15,526 nt of DNA from contig DCAW01000069.1 of NCBI GenBank assembly GCA_002313895.1, positions 908 to 16,433 on the forward strand. Reading direction: 5' to 3'. This stretch comes from Dehalococcoidia bacterium UBA1123. GTDB taxonomy: Bacteria; Chloroflexota; Dehalococcoidia; Lucifugimonadales; UBA1123. Numbering within the stretch: the first letter of the stretch is position 1; each line of letters begins with the position of its first letter. The position numbers were made by a program, and so were the translations under genes. Positions 7,715 through 14,160 of the stretch are shown one piece after another. Under the pieces are notes generated by a model. It saw only the letters and a list, made by a program, of their open reading frames with translations. It searched no databases and was not told where the DNA came from.

Positions 7715-7806
7715 TTTGCCATGCTGAATTGATTGAAGCATCTAGTCGCAGGCGTTATGGCGCTTGTCTGGAGGACGACCAGATACTTCGTCTCGACTCA
7801 AAAAGC
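7715..7806. repeat. MITE-like palindromic repeat, copy B
   Basis: Left arm 7715-7747 and the reverse complement of the right arm 7777-7806 share TGA, GAAG, ATCT and GTC in order. The right half matches copy A directly over about 36 bp (roughly 28 identities by eye). The element fills the spacer between E1 alpha and E1 beta, starting 13 nt past the E1 alpha stop. The 188-nt spacer holds nothing else recognisable. Confidence 0.65.
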
Positions 7807-7819
7807 CGAAAGTTCGATT

Positions 7820-8839
7820 CTATGGCGCGTAAACATGCTTAAAAAATTCTTCCGTGCCAGGGTAGGGGGCCGAGTCAACCTCATCGGTGGCTTCGTCTAC
7901 TATCTGTCGAGCTTCCTGGTGGATTTCCTGGTCCAGATCTTCGGACAACGCGCCTATTTGTCGTAGTTGGTCTGCGAGAATCTTCACAGGGTCGCGTTTT
8001 CGTGCCTCCTCGATCTCCTCCGAGGGACGGTATCTAGTGTCGTCGTCATCGCTGGTGTGGGGGAGGTACCGTTCAACACTGGCCTCGATGAGGGTGGGGC
8101 CTTCGCCCCTTCGGGCACGGTTAGCGGCCTCGGATGTGGCCTCGAATACGGCCACAATGTCGCATCCGTCCACCTCGAAACCGGGCATGCCGTAGCCCTG
8201 GGCGCGACTGGCGACGCTCTCCACCGCCATCTGTTTTGCCAGGGGGACTGATATCGCGTATTTGTTGTTCTCGCAGAAGAATATGACGGGCAGCTTATGC
8301 ACGGAGGCGAAGTTCATGGCCTCATGGACCTCGCCCATGCTGGAGGCGCCGTCGCCGAAGTTGGTGATGACTACGGCGTCCTCGCCCTGCATCCGCGCCG
8401 CCAACGCCGCGCCCACAGCCTGGGGCACATGGGTGGCGACCACGTTGGAAAGGTTGATGATCCCGTATTCGGGATAGGCCCCGTGAGTGGGGAACTGCCG
8501 CGCGCCGCTGAGGGGCTCGCCCTCTTTTGCCAGAAAGCCAGCCATGATTTCTGCCGGAGTCATTCCGAGAACCAACAACGTCGCCAGGTCTCGGTAGTAG
8601 ATATAAAATTGATCAGTTCCTTTGCGAAGCGCCCACGCGCTGCCTATTTGCGCCGCCTCATGGCCCTGGGCTGAGGCGACGATGGCCGCCTTACCCTGTC
8701 TGTTCAGCATCCAGATACGCTCGTCCAGGGTGCGGCAAAGGATCATCTGTCGATACATAGCCAGCATATTCTCATCGTCCAACCTCGTGACTCCGTGGGG
8801 AGATTCAGTTGCTGTCGACTTGCTTCCGTTGTCTGCCAT
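7820..8839 (-). CDS. 2-oxoacid dehydrogenase E1 alpha subunit (BCKDH-like)
   Basis: 339 aa, normal length. It carries the ThDP-binding signature: G-D-G at 162-164 through N-N-K-Y at 191-194, about 30 residues apart as expected. Y-Y-R-D (81-84) and the loop H-T-S-D-D-D-D-T-R-Y-R (261-271) also stand out; the latter is closer to branched-chain E1 alpha (H-x-S-D-D) than to pyruvate E1 alpha. It catalyses decarboxylation of the 2-oxoacid with E1 beta. The first 32 codons of the longer open frame (from a TTG at 8935) are not family-like and cross a likely promoter, so the ATG at 8839 (M-A-D-N-G-S-K) is chosen, with GGAG about 10 nt before it. It is the first gene of the operon E1 alpha, E1 beta, E2, lipB. 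It ends with TAG. Confidence 0.93.
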   Translation of the reverse strand: MADNGSKSTATESPHGVTRLDDENMLAMYRQMILCRTLDERIWMLNRQGKAAIVASAQGHEAAQIGSAWALRKGTDQFYIYYRDLATLLVLGMTPAEIMAGFLAKEGEPLSGARQFPTHGAYPEYGIINLSNVVATHVPQAVGAALAARMQGEDAVVITNFGDGASSMGEVHEAMNFASVHKLPVIFFCENNKYAISVPLAKQMAVESVASRAQGYGMPGFEVDGCDIVAVFEATSEAANRARRGEGPTLIEASVERYLPHTSDDDDTRYRPSEEIEEARKRDPVKILADQLRQIGALSEDLDQEIHQEARQIVDEATDEVDSAPYPGTEEFFKHVYAP

Positions 8840-8903
8840 GTTTTGAATGCTCCAAGCCGGTTTGAGGATAGCCGGAGGTGTCCATTTCAAATCGAGAGGT
8901 TGG

Positions 8904-8909
8904 ATTATA
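8904..8909 (-). promoter_or_regulatory. Candidate -10 box of the dehydrogenase operon
   Basis: A perfect TATAAT on the minus strand (plus-strand ATTATA), 64 nt before the E1 alpha ATG. The best -35-like hexamer upstream, TTGAGG, is 20 nt away, longer than ideal, so strength is uncertain. Confidence 0.4.
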
Positions 8910-9006
8910 GTCTGAGATGCCGGCGGTGGCCTCAAGGATGCCTTTGATGCGCTCGGCGCTCGCGCTAATTATATTCATCTCTGGATACAGCGTCAAAAGC
9001 GAAACT

Positions 9007-9035
9007 TTGCCCGCTTCCATGACGTAGTGTAATAT
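9007..9035 (+). promoter_or_regulatory. Candidate promoter of ftsH
   Basis: TTGCCC (9007-9012) and TAATAT (9030-9035) are separated by exactly 17 nt; each matches the sigma-70 consensus in four of six positions. It would give an untranslated leader of about 155 nt containing the 9162-9176 hairpin. Prediction only. Confidence 0.28.
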
Positions 9036-9161
9036 GAGACAGGCGACATCTACCACTGAGATAGAGTCATCATATCAATAGAAGACCTTTCATACGCAGT
9101 CTTCTTCTCATTCTTTTCCTCGTGCGTTGAAGGGAATCCTGACAAGTCTAGTCGTTCGCAG

Positions 9162-9176
9162 TCCGCCTGCGGCGGA
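9162..9176 (+). repeat. GC-rich hairpin in the ftsH leader
   Basis: TCCGCC and GGCGGA pair perfectly around TGC, ending 22 nt before the chosen ftsH start and 14 nt before its GGAG site. It may be a regulatory hairpin or a short dispersed repeat. Its presence argues that this stretch is leader rather than coding. Confidence 0.4.
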
Positions 9177-9198
9177 TATGAAACCCTCTGGAGACGAC

Positions 9199-11040
9199 AT
9201 GAGCTCTCGCTGGATGCGTAATAGCCTCATATACCTTCTGATAATAGTTGCAGTCATAGCGATATTCTTCACCCTGTTCTCCCAGCCGCTGGGAGGTTCG
9301 CAGGAAATCTCCATAAACGAAGTCGTGGCGCTGACCGCTCGTGGAGACGTGGCAGCGATTGAGGTTCGAGGCGACATTCTCGACATTCTCACTGTCAGCG
9401 GCGAGTCCCTCACCTCTCGCAAGGAGGAAGGGGCCAGCATCGTTGAAATTCTGGAACGATCGGGCGTTGACCCCGTCACCACAAACGTGGAGATTTCTGT
9501 GAAAGGCTCAAGCGGCCTTTCCAGCATCATCGGCATTCTGTTCAACTTCCTGCCGTTGATCTTCTTTGGCGCCGTGCTGTTGTTCATGATGCGCCAGGCG
9601 CAGGGCGGCTCGAACCAGACCTTCAGTTTCGGCAAAAGTCGGGCGAGGGTGGCTATGGGCAACAGCCCAACGGTCAGCTTCGACGACGTTGCGGGAGTAG
9701 CTGAGGCTAAAGAGGAGCTTCAGGAGGTCGTTGAGTTCCTCAAGTTCCCGGAGCGTTTTCTGGCGCTGGGAGCCAAGATCCCCAAAGGCGTGCTGCTGAT
9801 CGGACCCCCAGGCACAGGCAAAACCCTGATGGCTCGCGCCGTTTCGGGAGAGGCGGGTGTTCCTTTCTTCTCCATCTCCGGCTCGGAGTTTGTTGAAATG
9901 TTTGTCGGTGTTGGGGCCAGTCGCGTTCGAGACTTGTTCGATCAGGCTAAGCGCAACGCTCCATGCATAGTGTTTGTGGACGAGATCGACGCCGTCGGGC
10001 GGCATCGCGGAGCGGGACTTGGCGGCGGCCACGACGAGCGTGAACAGACGCTGAACCAGATTCTTGTGGAGATGGACGGGTTCGAGTCCGGCACCAACGT
10101 GATCGTCCTGGCGGCGACGAACAGGCCAGACATCTTGGACCCGGCCTTGCTAAGACCTGGCCGTTTCGACCGTAAGGTGACACTGGACAACCCGGACATC
10201 GCCGGGCGCAAGCAAATTCTGGAAGTCCACTCCAAGGGCAAGCCTCTGACCGCCGATGTGGACCTGGAGAATATCGCCCGTCAAACCGGGGGATTCAGCG
10301 GCGCGGACCTTGCGAACCTGGTCAACGAGTCGGCAATACTGGCGGCTCGCAGGAACCTGAAAGAGATCGGCCCGCCGGAATTCTACGAGTCTGTGGATCG
10401 GGTGATAGCAGGCCCTCAGCGCAAGAGCCGCCGCATCAGCGACCGTGAAAAGGAGATGACCGCCTACCACGAGGCTGGCCATGCTCTCGTCGCTCACGTT
10501 CTGCCCAATGCAGACAAGCCTTTCAAAGTGACCATCGTGGCGAGAGGTCAAACCGGAGGCCACACGCGATACCTGCCCGAAGAAGACCGCCAGATGTGGA
10601 CCAAACATCAGTTCGAGGACATGCTGGCCGCCGCCCTGGGAGGTCGCGTTGCTGAAGAAGTCGTGTTCAACGAAGTCACCACCGGAGCGGGCAACGACCT
10701 GGAGCAAGCGACCAACATCGCTCAATCTATGGTGACTCGATATGGCATGAGCGAGAAACTTGGGCCGAGAACTTTCGGCAAGCGCGAACAGATGGTGTTC
10801 CTGGGTCGGGAGATTTCCCAGCAAAGGGACTACAGCAACGATGTCGCCGAGACTATTGATGATGAGATACACGACATCATCAATAGCGCCTACGAGTCCG
10901 CTCAAAAGGCCATAACTGAAAACATGGCGAAGCTGACCCAGCTATCCAAATACCTCTTAGAAAACGAGACAGCGGAGTCCGACGTTCTGGAACAGATCTG
11001 GAGCACACCGCCTTCTGCGGAGCCGGCGCCGGCGGGGTAA
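9199..11040 (+). CDS. ftsH: ATP-dependent zinc metalloprotease FtsH
   Basis: 613 aa, complete. FtsH is a membrane-anchored hexameric AAA+ protease that degrades misplaced membrane proteins and short-lived regulators. Order: first membrane helix (about 9-27), a short extracytoplasmic domain, second helix (about 110-131), the AAA domain with Walker A G-P-P-G-T-G-K-T (202-209), pore loop F-V-G-V-G (235-239), Walker B V-F-V-D-E-I-D (258-264), the second region of homology ending R-P-G-R-F-D-R (319-325), and the protease domain with zinc motif H-E-A-G-H (424-428) and the third ligand Asp D500 in A-G-N-D-L-E. The frame is open to a TTG at 9127, but the ATG at 9199 has GGAG 5 nt before it and gives the standard short N-terminus. 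It is divergent from the dehydrogenase operon and converges on the aminotransferase. Confidence 0.97.
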   Translation: MSSRWMRNSLIYLLIIVAVIAIFFTLFSQPLGGSQEISINEVVALTARGDVAAIEVRGDILDILTVSGESLTSRKEEGASIVEILERSGVDPVTTNVEISVKGSSGLSSIIGILFNFLPLIFFGAVLLFMMRQAQGGSNQTFSFGKSRARVAMGNSPTVSFDDVAGVAEAKEELQEVVEFLKFPERFLALGAKIPKGVLLIGPPGTGKTLMARAVSGEAGVPFFSISGSEFVEMFVGVGASRVRDLFDQAKRNAPCIVFVDEIDAVGRHRGAGLGGGHDEREQTLNQILVEMDGFESGTNVIVLAATNRPDILDPALLRPGRFDRKVTLDNPDIAGRKQILEVHSKGKPLTADVDLENIARQTGGFSGADLANLVNESAILAARRNLKEIGPPEFYESVDRVIAGPQRKSRRISDREKEMTAYHEAGHALVAHVLPNADKPFKVTIVARGQTGGHTRYLPEEDRQMWTKHQFEDMLAAALGGRVAEEVVFNEVTTGAGNDLEQATNIAQSMVTRYGMSEKLGPRTFGKREQMVFLGREISQQRDYSNDVAETIDDEIHDIINSAYESAQKAITENMAKLTQLSKYLLENETAESDVLEQIWSTPPSAEPAPAG

Positions 11041-11075
11041 GCATGATGTCGGTCGCTACCGATTGATATGTAGAA

Positions 11076-11114
11076 AACAGAATTGGGCGGGCCGTCGACC
11101 TGCCCAATTCTGTT
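11076..11114. terminator. Bidirectional hairpin between ftsH and the aminotransferase
   Basis: A 13-bp perfect inverted repeat (11076-11088 with 11102-11114, beginning AACAG and ending CTGTT) with a 13-nt loop. It lies 35 nt past the ftsH stop and 47 nt past the aminotransferase stop. On the minus strand the stem ends in TTTTC, on the plus strand only TT, so it should stop the aminotransferase transcript better than that of ftsH. Confidence 0.72.
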
Positions 11115-11161
11115 CCAAGCTGTGGAAAATTAGCGACTTCGACTGTTGATTGGTTTTACTT

Positions 11162-12259
11162 TCAGCCAGCCCCGTTGAATCCCACCTGGGGCAGGACGAT
11201 CTTCAGAGCGTCGATAACTTCCTGGATGTCTTCGGTTGTGGTCATACCCATGTGGCCGATGCGGAATATCTGGCCCGACAGCGATGCCTGACCTCCAGAC
11301 ATGACCACATTGTGCTCGGTCCGCATCATGCCTAGCAGCTTCGCGCCGTCAACTTCCTCCGGGATGCTAATGGCTGTCACTGTGTTCGACGCTGTGCTTT
11401 CGTCTTTCGGGAAGATCGACAGCCCTAGGCTCTTTGCTCCGTCCCTGGTGAACTGTCCTATACTGGCGTGTCGTTCGAATACGCTGCCCATGCCTTCGCT
11501 GAGCAGTTTGTCCAACGCCAAGTCTAGCGCGAACATGGTGGACACCGACGGCGTGTAGGGCGGCTGGCCGATCTCGTAGTAGCGTTTGTACATCGCGGCG
11601 TCGAAGTAGAACCTGGGCATCGTGGCCTCGGCATGGGCCTCCCAAGCCCTCTCGCTCATGCTTATGAAGGCGAGGCCGGGCGGCACCATCCAGCCTTTTT
11701 GAGAGGCAGTAGCCACCACGTCGCAACCCCATGCGTCGGTGGATAGGGGCAGGGACGCGACGCTGCTGATGCCGTCCACGATCAGCAGCTTATCGAACTC
11801 GCCCTTAACCAACTCGGCCACGGCCTGAAGGTCGTTCGTTACGCCTGTGGAGGTCTCGTTGTGGGTCACCAACACGGCCTTGATTTCAGGGTCGTTGTTG
11901 AGCGTGTCACGCAGGGTGCCCAGGTCGATGACTTCTCCAAATGGGAAACTCAGCGTGATGACTTCGGCGCCGTAGATTGCGGCAATATCGGTGAATCGGT
12001 TCCCGAACACTCCGATCGTGGCATTGACCACTTTGTCGCCTGGTGACAGCGTGTTTACTATGGCAGCTTCCATCGCGCCAGTGCCAGACGCGGTGAGAAT
12101 CCAAACGTCACCCTGGGTCTCGAATATCCGTTTGAGCCGATCCGTGGCGTTGACCAGGAGTTCCTTATACTCGGTGCCGCGATGGTTAATCATCGGACCG
12201 GACATCTCCTTCAATATATCGTCCGGCACGGGTATGGGACCGGGTATTCGCAGGTTCAC
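11162..12259 (-). CDS. Class V aminotransferase (serine/alanine-glyoxylate type)
   Basis: 365 aa, usual length. PLP enzyme of fold type I; relatives transfer the amino group of alanine or serine to glyoxylate or pyruvate, or act in purine-nitrogen use (PucG). Marks: N-terminal I-P-G-P-I-P-V-P (5-12), PLP-phosphate loop S-G-T-G-A-M-E-A (58-65), T-H-N-E-T-S-T-G (132-139), cofactor Asp D162 in I-V-D-G-I-S-S, Schiff-base Lys K188 in A-S-Q-K-G-W, and the carboxylate-binding Arg R333 in F-R-I-G-H-M-G. The frame is open 62 codons further upstream, but that part is Asn/Ile-rich and unlike the family; the GTG at 12259 has GGAGG 6 nt before it and starts exactly at the conserved N-terminus. Exact substrate pair cannot be read. 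It stands alone, converging on ftsH. A TACAAT on the minus strand (12312-12307) may be its -10 box. Confidence 0.93.
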   Translation of the reverse strand: MNLRIPGPIPVPDDILKEMSGPMINHRGTEYKELLVNATDRLKRIFETQGDVWILTASGTGAMEAAIVNTLSPGDKVVNATIGVFGNRFTDIAAIYGAEVITLSFPFGEVIDLGTLRDTLNNDPEIKAVLVTHNETSTGVTNDLQAVAELVKGEFDKLLIVDGISSVASLPLSTDAWGCDVVATASQKGWMVPPGLAFISMSERAWEAHAEATMPRFYFDAAMYKRYYEIGQPPYTPSVSTMFALDLALDKLLSEGMGSVFERHASIGQFTRDGAKSLGLSIFPKDESTASNTVTAISIPEEVDGAKLLGMMRTEHNVVMSGGQASLSGQIFRIGHMGMTTTEDIQEVIDALKIVLPQVGFNGAG

Positions 12260-12408
12260 GGGATTCCTCCATACATTTGAGGCCTTCAGGCAAATTTGCC
12301 CAAGAGATTGTAGCAAAGGATGAGGATGGTTGACGACCTTGCATTCCATGTTGTTTTCGTGCAAATTGAGGCCCGCGAAATTGAAGTGATTCAAGATTGA
12401 GGTTTGAG

Positions 12409-12424
12409 AGAACTTAATAATATT
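12409..12424 (+). repeat. 16-bp AT-rich direct repeat, copy 1
   Basis: AGAACTTAATAATATT occurs here and again, identical, at 12498-12513, 89 bp apart start to start. This copy runs on into ATTAATTAAT, a palindrome. Confidence 0.65.
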
Positions 12425-12497
12425 AATTAATATGCAAAGAAACATTGAGCAATTGATAATTCAGTGGCGTGTAGTCAAAATCTAGAACGAGATATCA

Positions 12498-12513
12498 AGA
12501 ACTTAATAATATT
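12498..12513 (+). repeat. 16-bp AT-rich direct repeat, copy 2
   Basis: Identical to 12409-12424. The distance (about 8.5 helical turns) and the place in a divergent spacer would suit paired regulator sites; a small duplication is the alternative. Confidence 0.65.
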
Positions 12514-12577
12514 CATGTTTCCGATTGAAAAACGAAACAAACAGAACTAGACCCAGAAAAAGCGATGGGGATACACA

Positions 12578-12742
12578 ATGGTCAAAGACTGGCAGGAGCT
12601 AACAAGAATCACCAATGGAGTGGCCTTCGCCGTCGAACGAGTGAAACTGCCCGATGACGAGATCACCATCGAAGGAAGTTTCGAGCTTGTGGAAATGGAG
12701 TCAAGGCTCGCCTAAACCGAAGTTTTAGCTCAATTGGAACAA
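12578..12742 (+). pseudogene. Remnant of a DUF2089-like regulator
   Basis: An ATG at 12578, with GGGGAT before it, opens a 45-codon frame to TAA at 12713-12715. Its product (M-V-K-D-W-Q-E-L-T at the start; I-E-G-S-F-E-L at 32-38) resembles, from memory, the first third of the zinc-less DUF2089 proteins, where I-E-G-x-F-E-L-P-x-L precedes a helix-turn-helix. The remainder is missing. In another frame 12697-12720 encodes G-V-K-A-R-L-N-R, like the end of that helix-turn-helix (Y-P-T-V-K-x-R-L-N-R), and back in the first frame 12725-12742 encodes L-A-Q-L-E-Q, a plausible continuation. The simplest reading is an internal deletion of roughly 30-40 codons plus frameshifts. In relatives such genes precede SHOCT-like/DUF4097 genes, as here. 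Alternative: a genuine 45-aa small protein. Confidence 0.45.
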
Positions 12743-12871
12743 GCCACTGTTGGGCAGGCTTCGATGGGCGCGTCGAGTTGCGATTAACTCGATTCCGTCT
12801 GACGGGCCAAGAAACTCTCACCCTCAGGTCGGAGAGGCTAATTTGAACAAATTTCATCAGGAGTTGCGGAT

Positions 12872-13570
12872 ATGAACGCGGACAGAAAGCGCGCGCTGAA
12901 TCTGCTGGCCGAAGGCAAAATAGTCTCTGATCAGGCCGAGCGTCTGCTGGACGCATTGGGTCAAACCGAGGGTGGACGAGACGATTTCGCCAGCGGGCCG
13001 CCGTCAGCAGTGGGGCAGGCAGGGCGCGTAATAGTGACCGTCCCGCCAAAAACTGAGCCTCGGGAAGGTCAAAACCATGACGATACATTTACTGTGGACG
13101 GCCCACCTCAACTGGAAGTGGACAACTTCAACGGTCGGGTTGAAGTTAGCGGCGGAGGCCCCGAAGGTTCGGTTCGAGTGAGGACTGAGATCCTAAATCC
13201 AGACCGAACTGATTATCGATTGTGCCAGGATGGGAATACTATTCGAGTGGAACCCAAACGCAAGGTCACGATTCAAGAAAGCGCCGGGTTATTCACAGCC
13301 GTGACTGACAATGGCTCCGTGCAGTTTGACGGAGAATTCGAGTCGGCTGGAGTGAACCGTTACAAGACATCCAATGGCAGTGTTAAGGTGCGACTGAGGG
13401 GCGAGCCAAGCTTTAAGTTGGAGGCATTGACCAGCAACGGGTCAGCGCAATGTTCACAGCCTCTTGTTCAACATGGACTATCCGGCAAGAACGATCTGAT
13501 AGGAACAATCGGAGCCGGCGATGCCTCTTTGACATTGCAAACGTCCAACGGTTCCATTTCAGTGGATTAG
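12872..13570 (+). CDS. SHOCT-like plus DUF4097 domain protein
   Basis: 232 aa, no signal peptide and no membrane segment. Residues 1-30 are a SHOCT-like helical hairpin (R-K-R-A-L-N-L-L-A-E-G-K-I, then A-E-R-L-L). After a low-complexity linker, 75-232 form a DUF4097 beta repeat domain: the unit N-G-S/R-V-x-V recurs at about 87-92, 147-151, 168-173, 189-192 and 227-231, three times as T-S-N-G-S. DUF4097 proteins (YvlB/LiaG-like) are linked to envelope stress and adhesion in other bacteria, but no molecular function is established. The ATG at 12872 follows AGGAG at 8 nt. It is the first intact gene of a plus-strand set, 20 nt before the next gene, whose N-terminus it shares. The protein appears intact. 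Confidence 0.85.
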   Translation: MNADRKRALNLLAEGKIVSDQAERLLDALGQTEGGRDDFASGPPSAVGQAGRVIVTVPPKTEPREGQNHDDTFTVDGPPQLEVDNFNGRVEVSGGGPEGSVRVRTEILNPDRTDYRLCQDGNTIRVEPKRKVTIQESAGLFTAVTDNGSVQFDGEFESAGVNRYKTSNGSVKVRLRGEPSFKLEALTSNGSAQCSQPLVQHGLSGKNDLIGTIGAGDASLTLQTSNGSISVD

Positions 13571-13590
13571 ACGATTATTTAGGATGACAT

Positions 13591-14031
13591 ATGAACGAAA
13601 ACCGTAGGCAGGTTCTGGACATGCTGTCCGAGGGCAAGATCACCGTTGATGAGGCCGAGAGACTGCTGCTTCTGGTAGATAAGGAATCCTCTGACAGCCA
13701 GCGGTCCGAACCGGAAACCCGAAACCCGTCAGTGACTCCGAGATACATTCGCATCGTGGTCCAACCCGAGAGCGAGGGAAACGGCGACGACTCGCCAAAC
13801 CTGGTGAACATCCGAGTGCCTATGGCGATGCTTCGCGCTGGCATGCAGTTGGCCACGCTAATGCCTGAGATGGCGGCAACAGGCATCAATCAGGCTCTAC
13901 GCGAGAAGGGAATCGACATTGACGTGTCCAGGCTGAAGGCCCAGGATATCGAACGTCTTCTGGAGGCCCTTCAGGAGTTCGAGGTCGATGTTCATACCGG
14001 AGACCAACGAGTCCTGATTTACGTCGAGTAG
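13591..14031 (+). CDS. SHOCT-like domain protein
   Basis: 146 aa, soluble. Residues 1-30 (N-R-R-Q-V-L-D-M-L-S-E-G-K-I, then E-A-E-R-L-L) repeat the N-terminus of the gene before it, also visible at DNA level. A charged linker leads to a beta strand (R-Y-I-R-I-V-V, 51-57), a segment N-I-R-V-P-M-A-M-L-R-A-G-M (73-85) and an amphipathic C-terminal helix (D-I-E-R-L-L-E-A-L-Q-E-F, 119-130) ending in V-D-V. This layout is common for the short partner of DUF4097 genes; the function is unknown. AGGA stands about 7 nt before the ATG. The 20-nt gap behind the DUF4097 gene implies one transcript, and the 129-nt gap to the exporter remnant leaves room for a separate promoter. Confidence 0.82.
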   Translation: MNENRRQVLDMLSEGKITVDEAERLLLLVDKESSDSQRSEPETRNPSVTPRYIRIVVQPESEGNGDDSPNLVNIRVPMAMLRAGMQLATLMPEMAATGINQALREKGIDIDVSRLKAQDIERLLEALQEFEVDVHTGDQRVLIYVE

Positions 14032-14160
14032 CTCCAAAGTACGAGCGTGAACGAGACGAGAGGGTGACTGAATTATCGGCATGACTCCCGGTGTGCCTTA
14101 TGTTTGGGCCGGCTATCGTGATAGTTACAACGATGGTCAATCTCAACTGGGGGTGAGGAA

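Larger units (their letters stand above)
8840..9198. other. 359-bp divergent spacer between E1 alpha and ftsH
   Basis: It holds candidate promoters for both directions (listed separately), a hairpin near ftsH and an open frame on the minus strand from GTG 9056 to 8805 that overlaps the E1 alpha start. That frame (83 codons) has fairly GC-rich third positions but no ribosome site and no recognisable family. Around 9109-9138 a CATTCT, later GAAG and AATCC, faintly recall the intergenic repeat; too decayed to call. Confidence 0.5.
12260..12577. other. 318-bp AT-rich divergent spacer
   Basis: It separates the aminotransferase (-) from the DUF2089-like remnant (+). The middle (about 12405-12520) is much richer in A+T than the surrounding genes and contains a 16-bp direct repeat, a run of TTAATTAA-like palindromes and several -10-like hexamers. 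No gene is seen in it. Confidence 0.6.

Noticed and set aside
8840..8935. 32-codon extension of E1 alpha from a TTG
   Set aside because: It covers a TATAAT promoter candidate and is not family-like.
9100..9145. Third full copy of the intergenic repeat before ftsH
   Set aside because: Only CATTCT, GAAG and AATCC match, with changed spacing; not enough to call.
9127..9198. Longer FtsH from a TTG, 24 extra codons
   Set aside because: No ribosome site, a GC-rich hairpin in the stretch, and the ATG at 9199 has GGAG and the usual FtsH N-terminus.
10150..10905. 251-codon open frame antisense to ftsH
   Set aside because: Shadow of the ftsH codon pattern; no family recognised and no ribosome site noted.
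12260..12445. 62-codon N-terminal extension of the aminotransferase
   Set aside because: AT-rich, unlike the family; GGAGG plus GTG at 12259 fits the conserved start.
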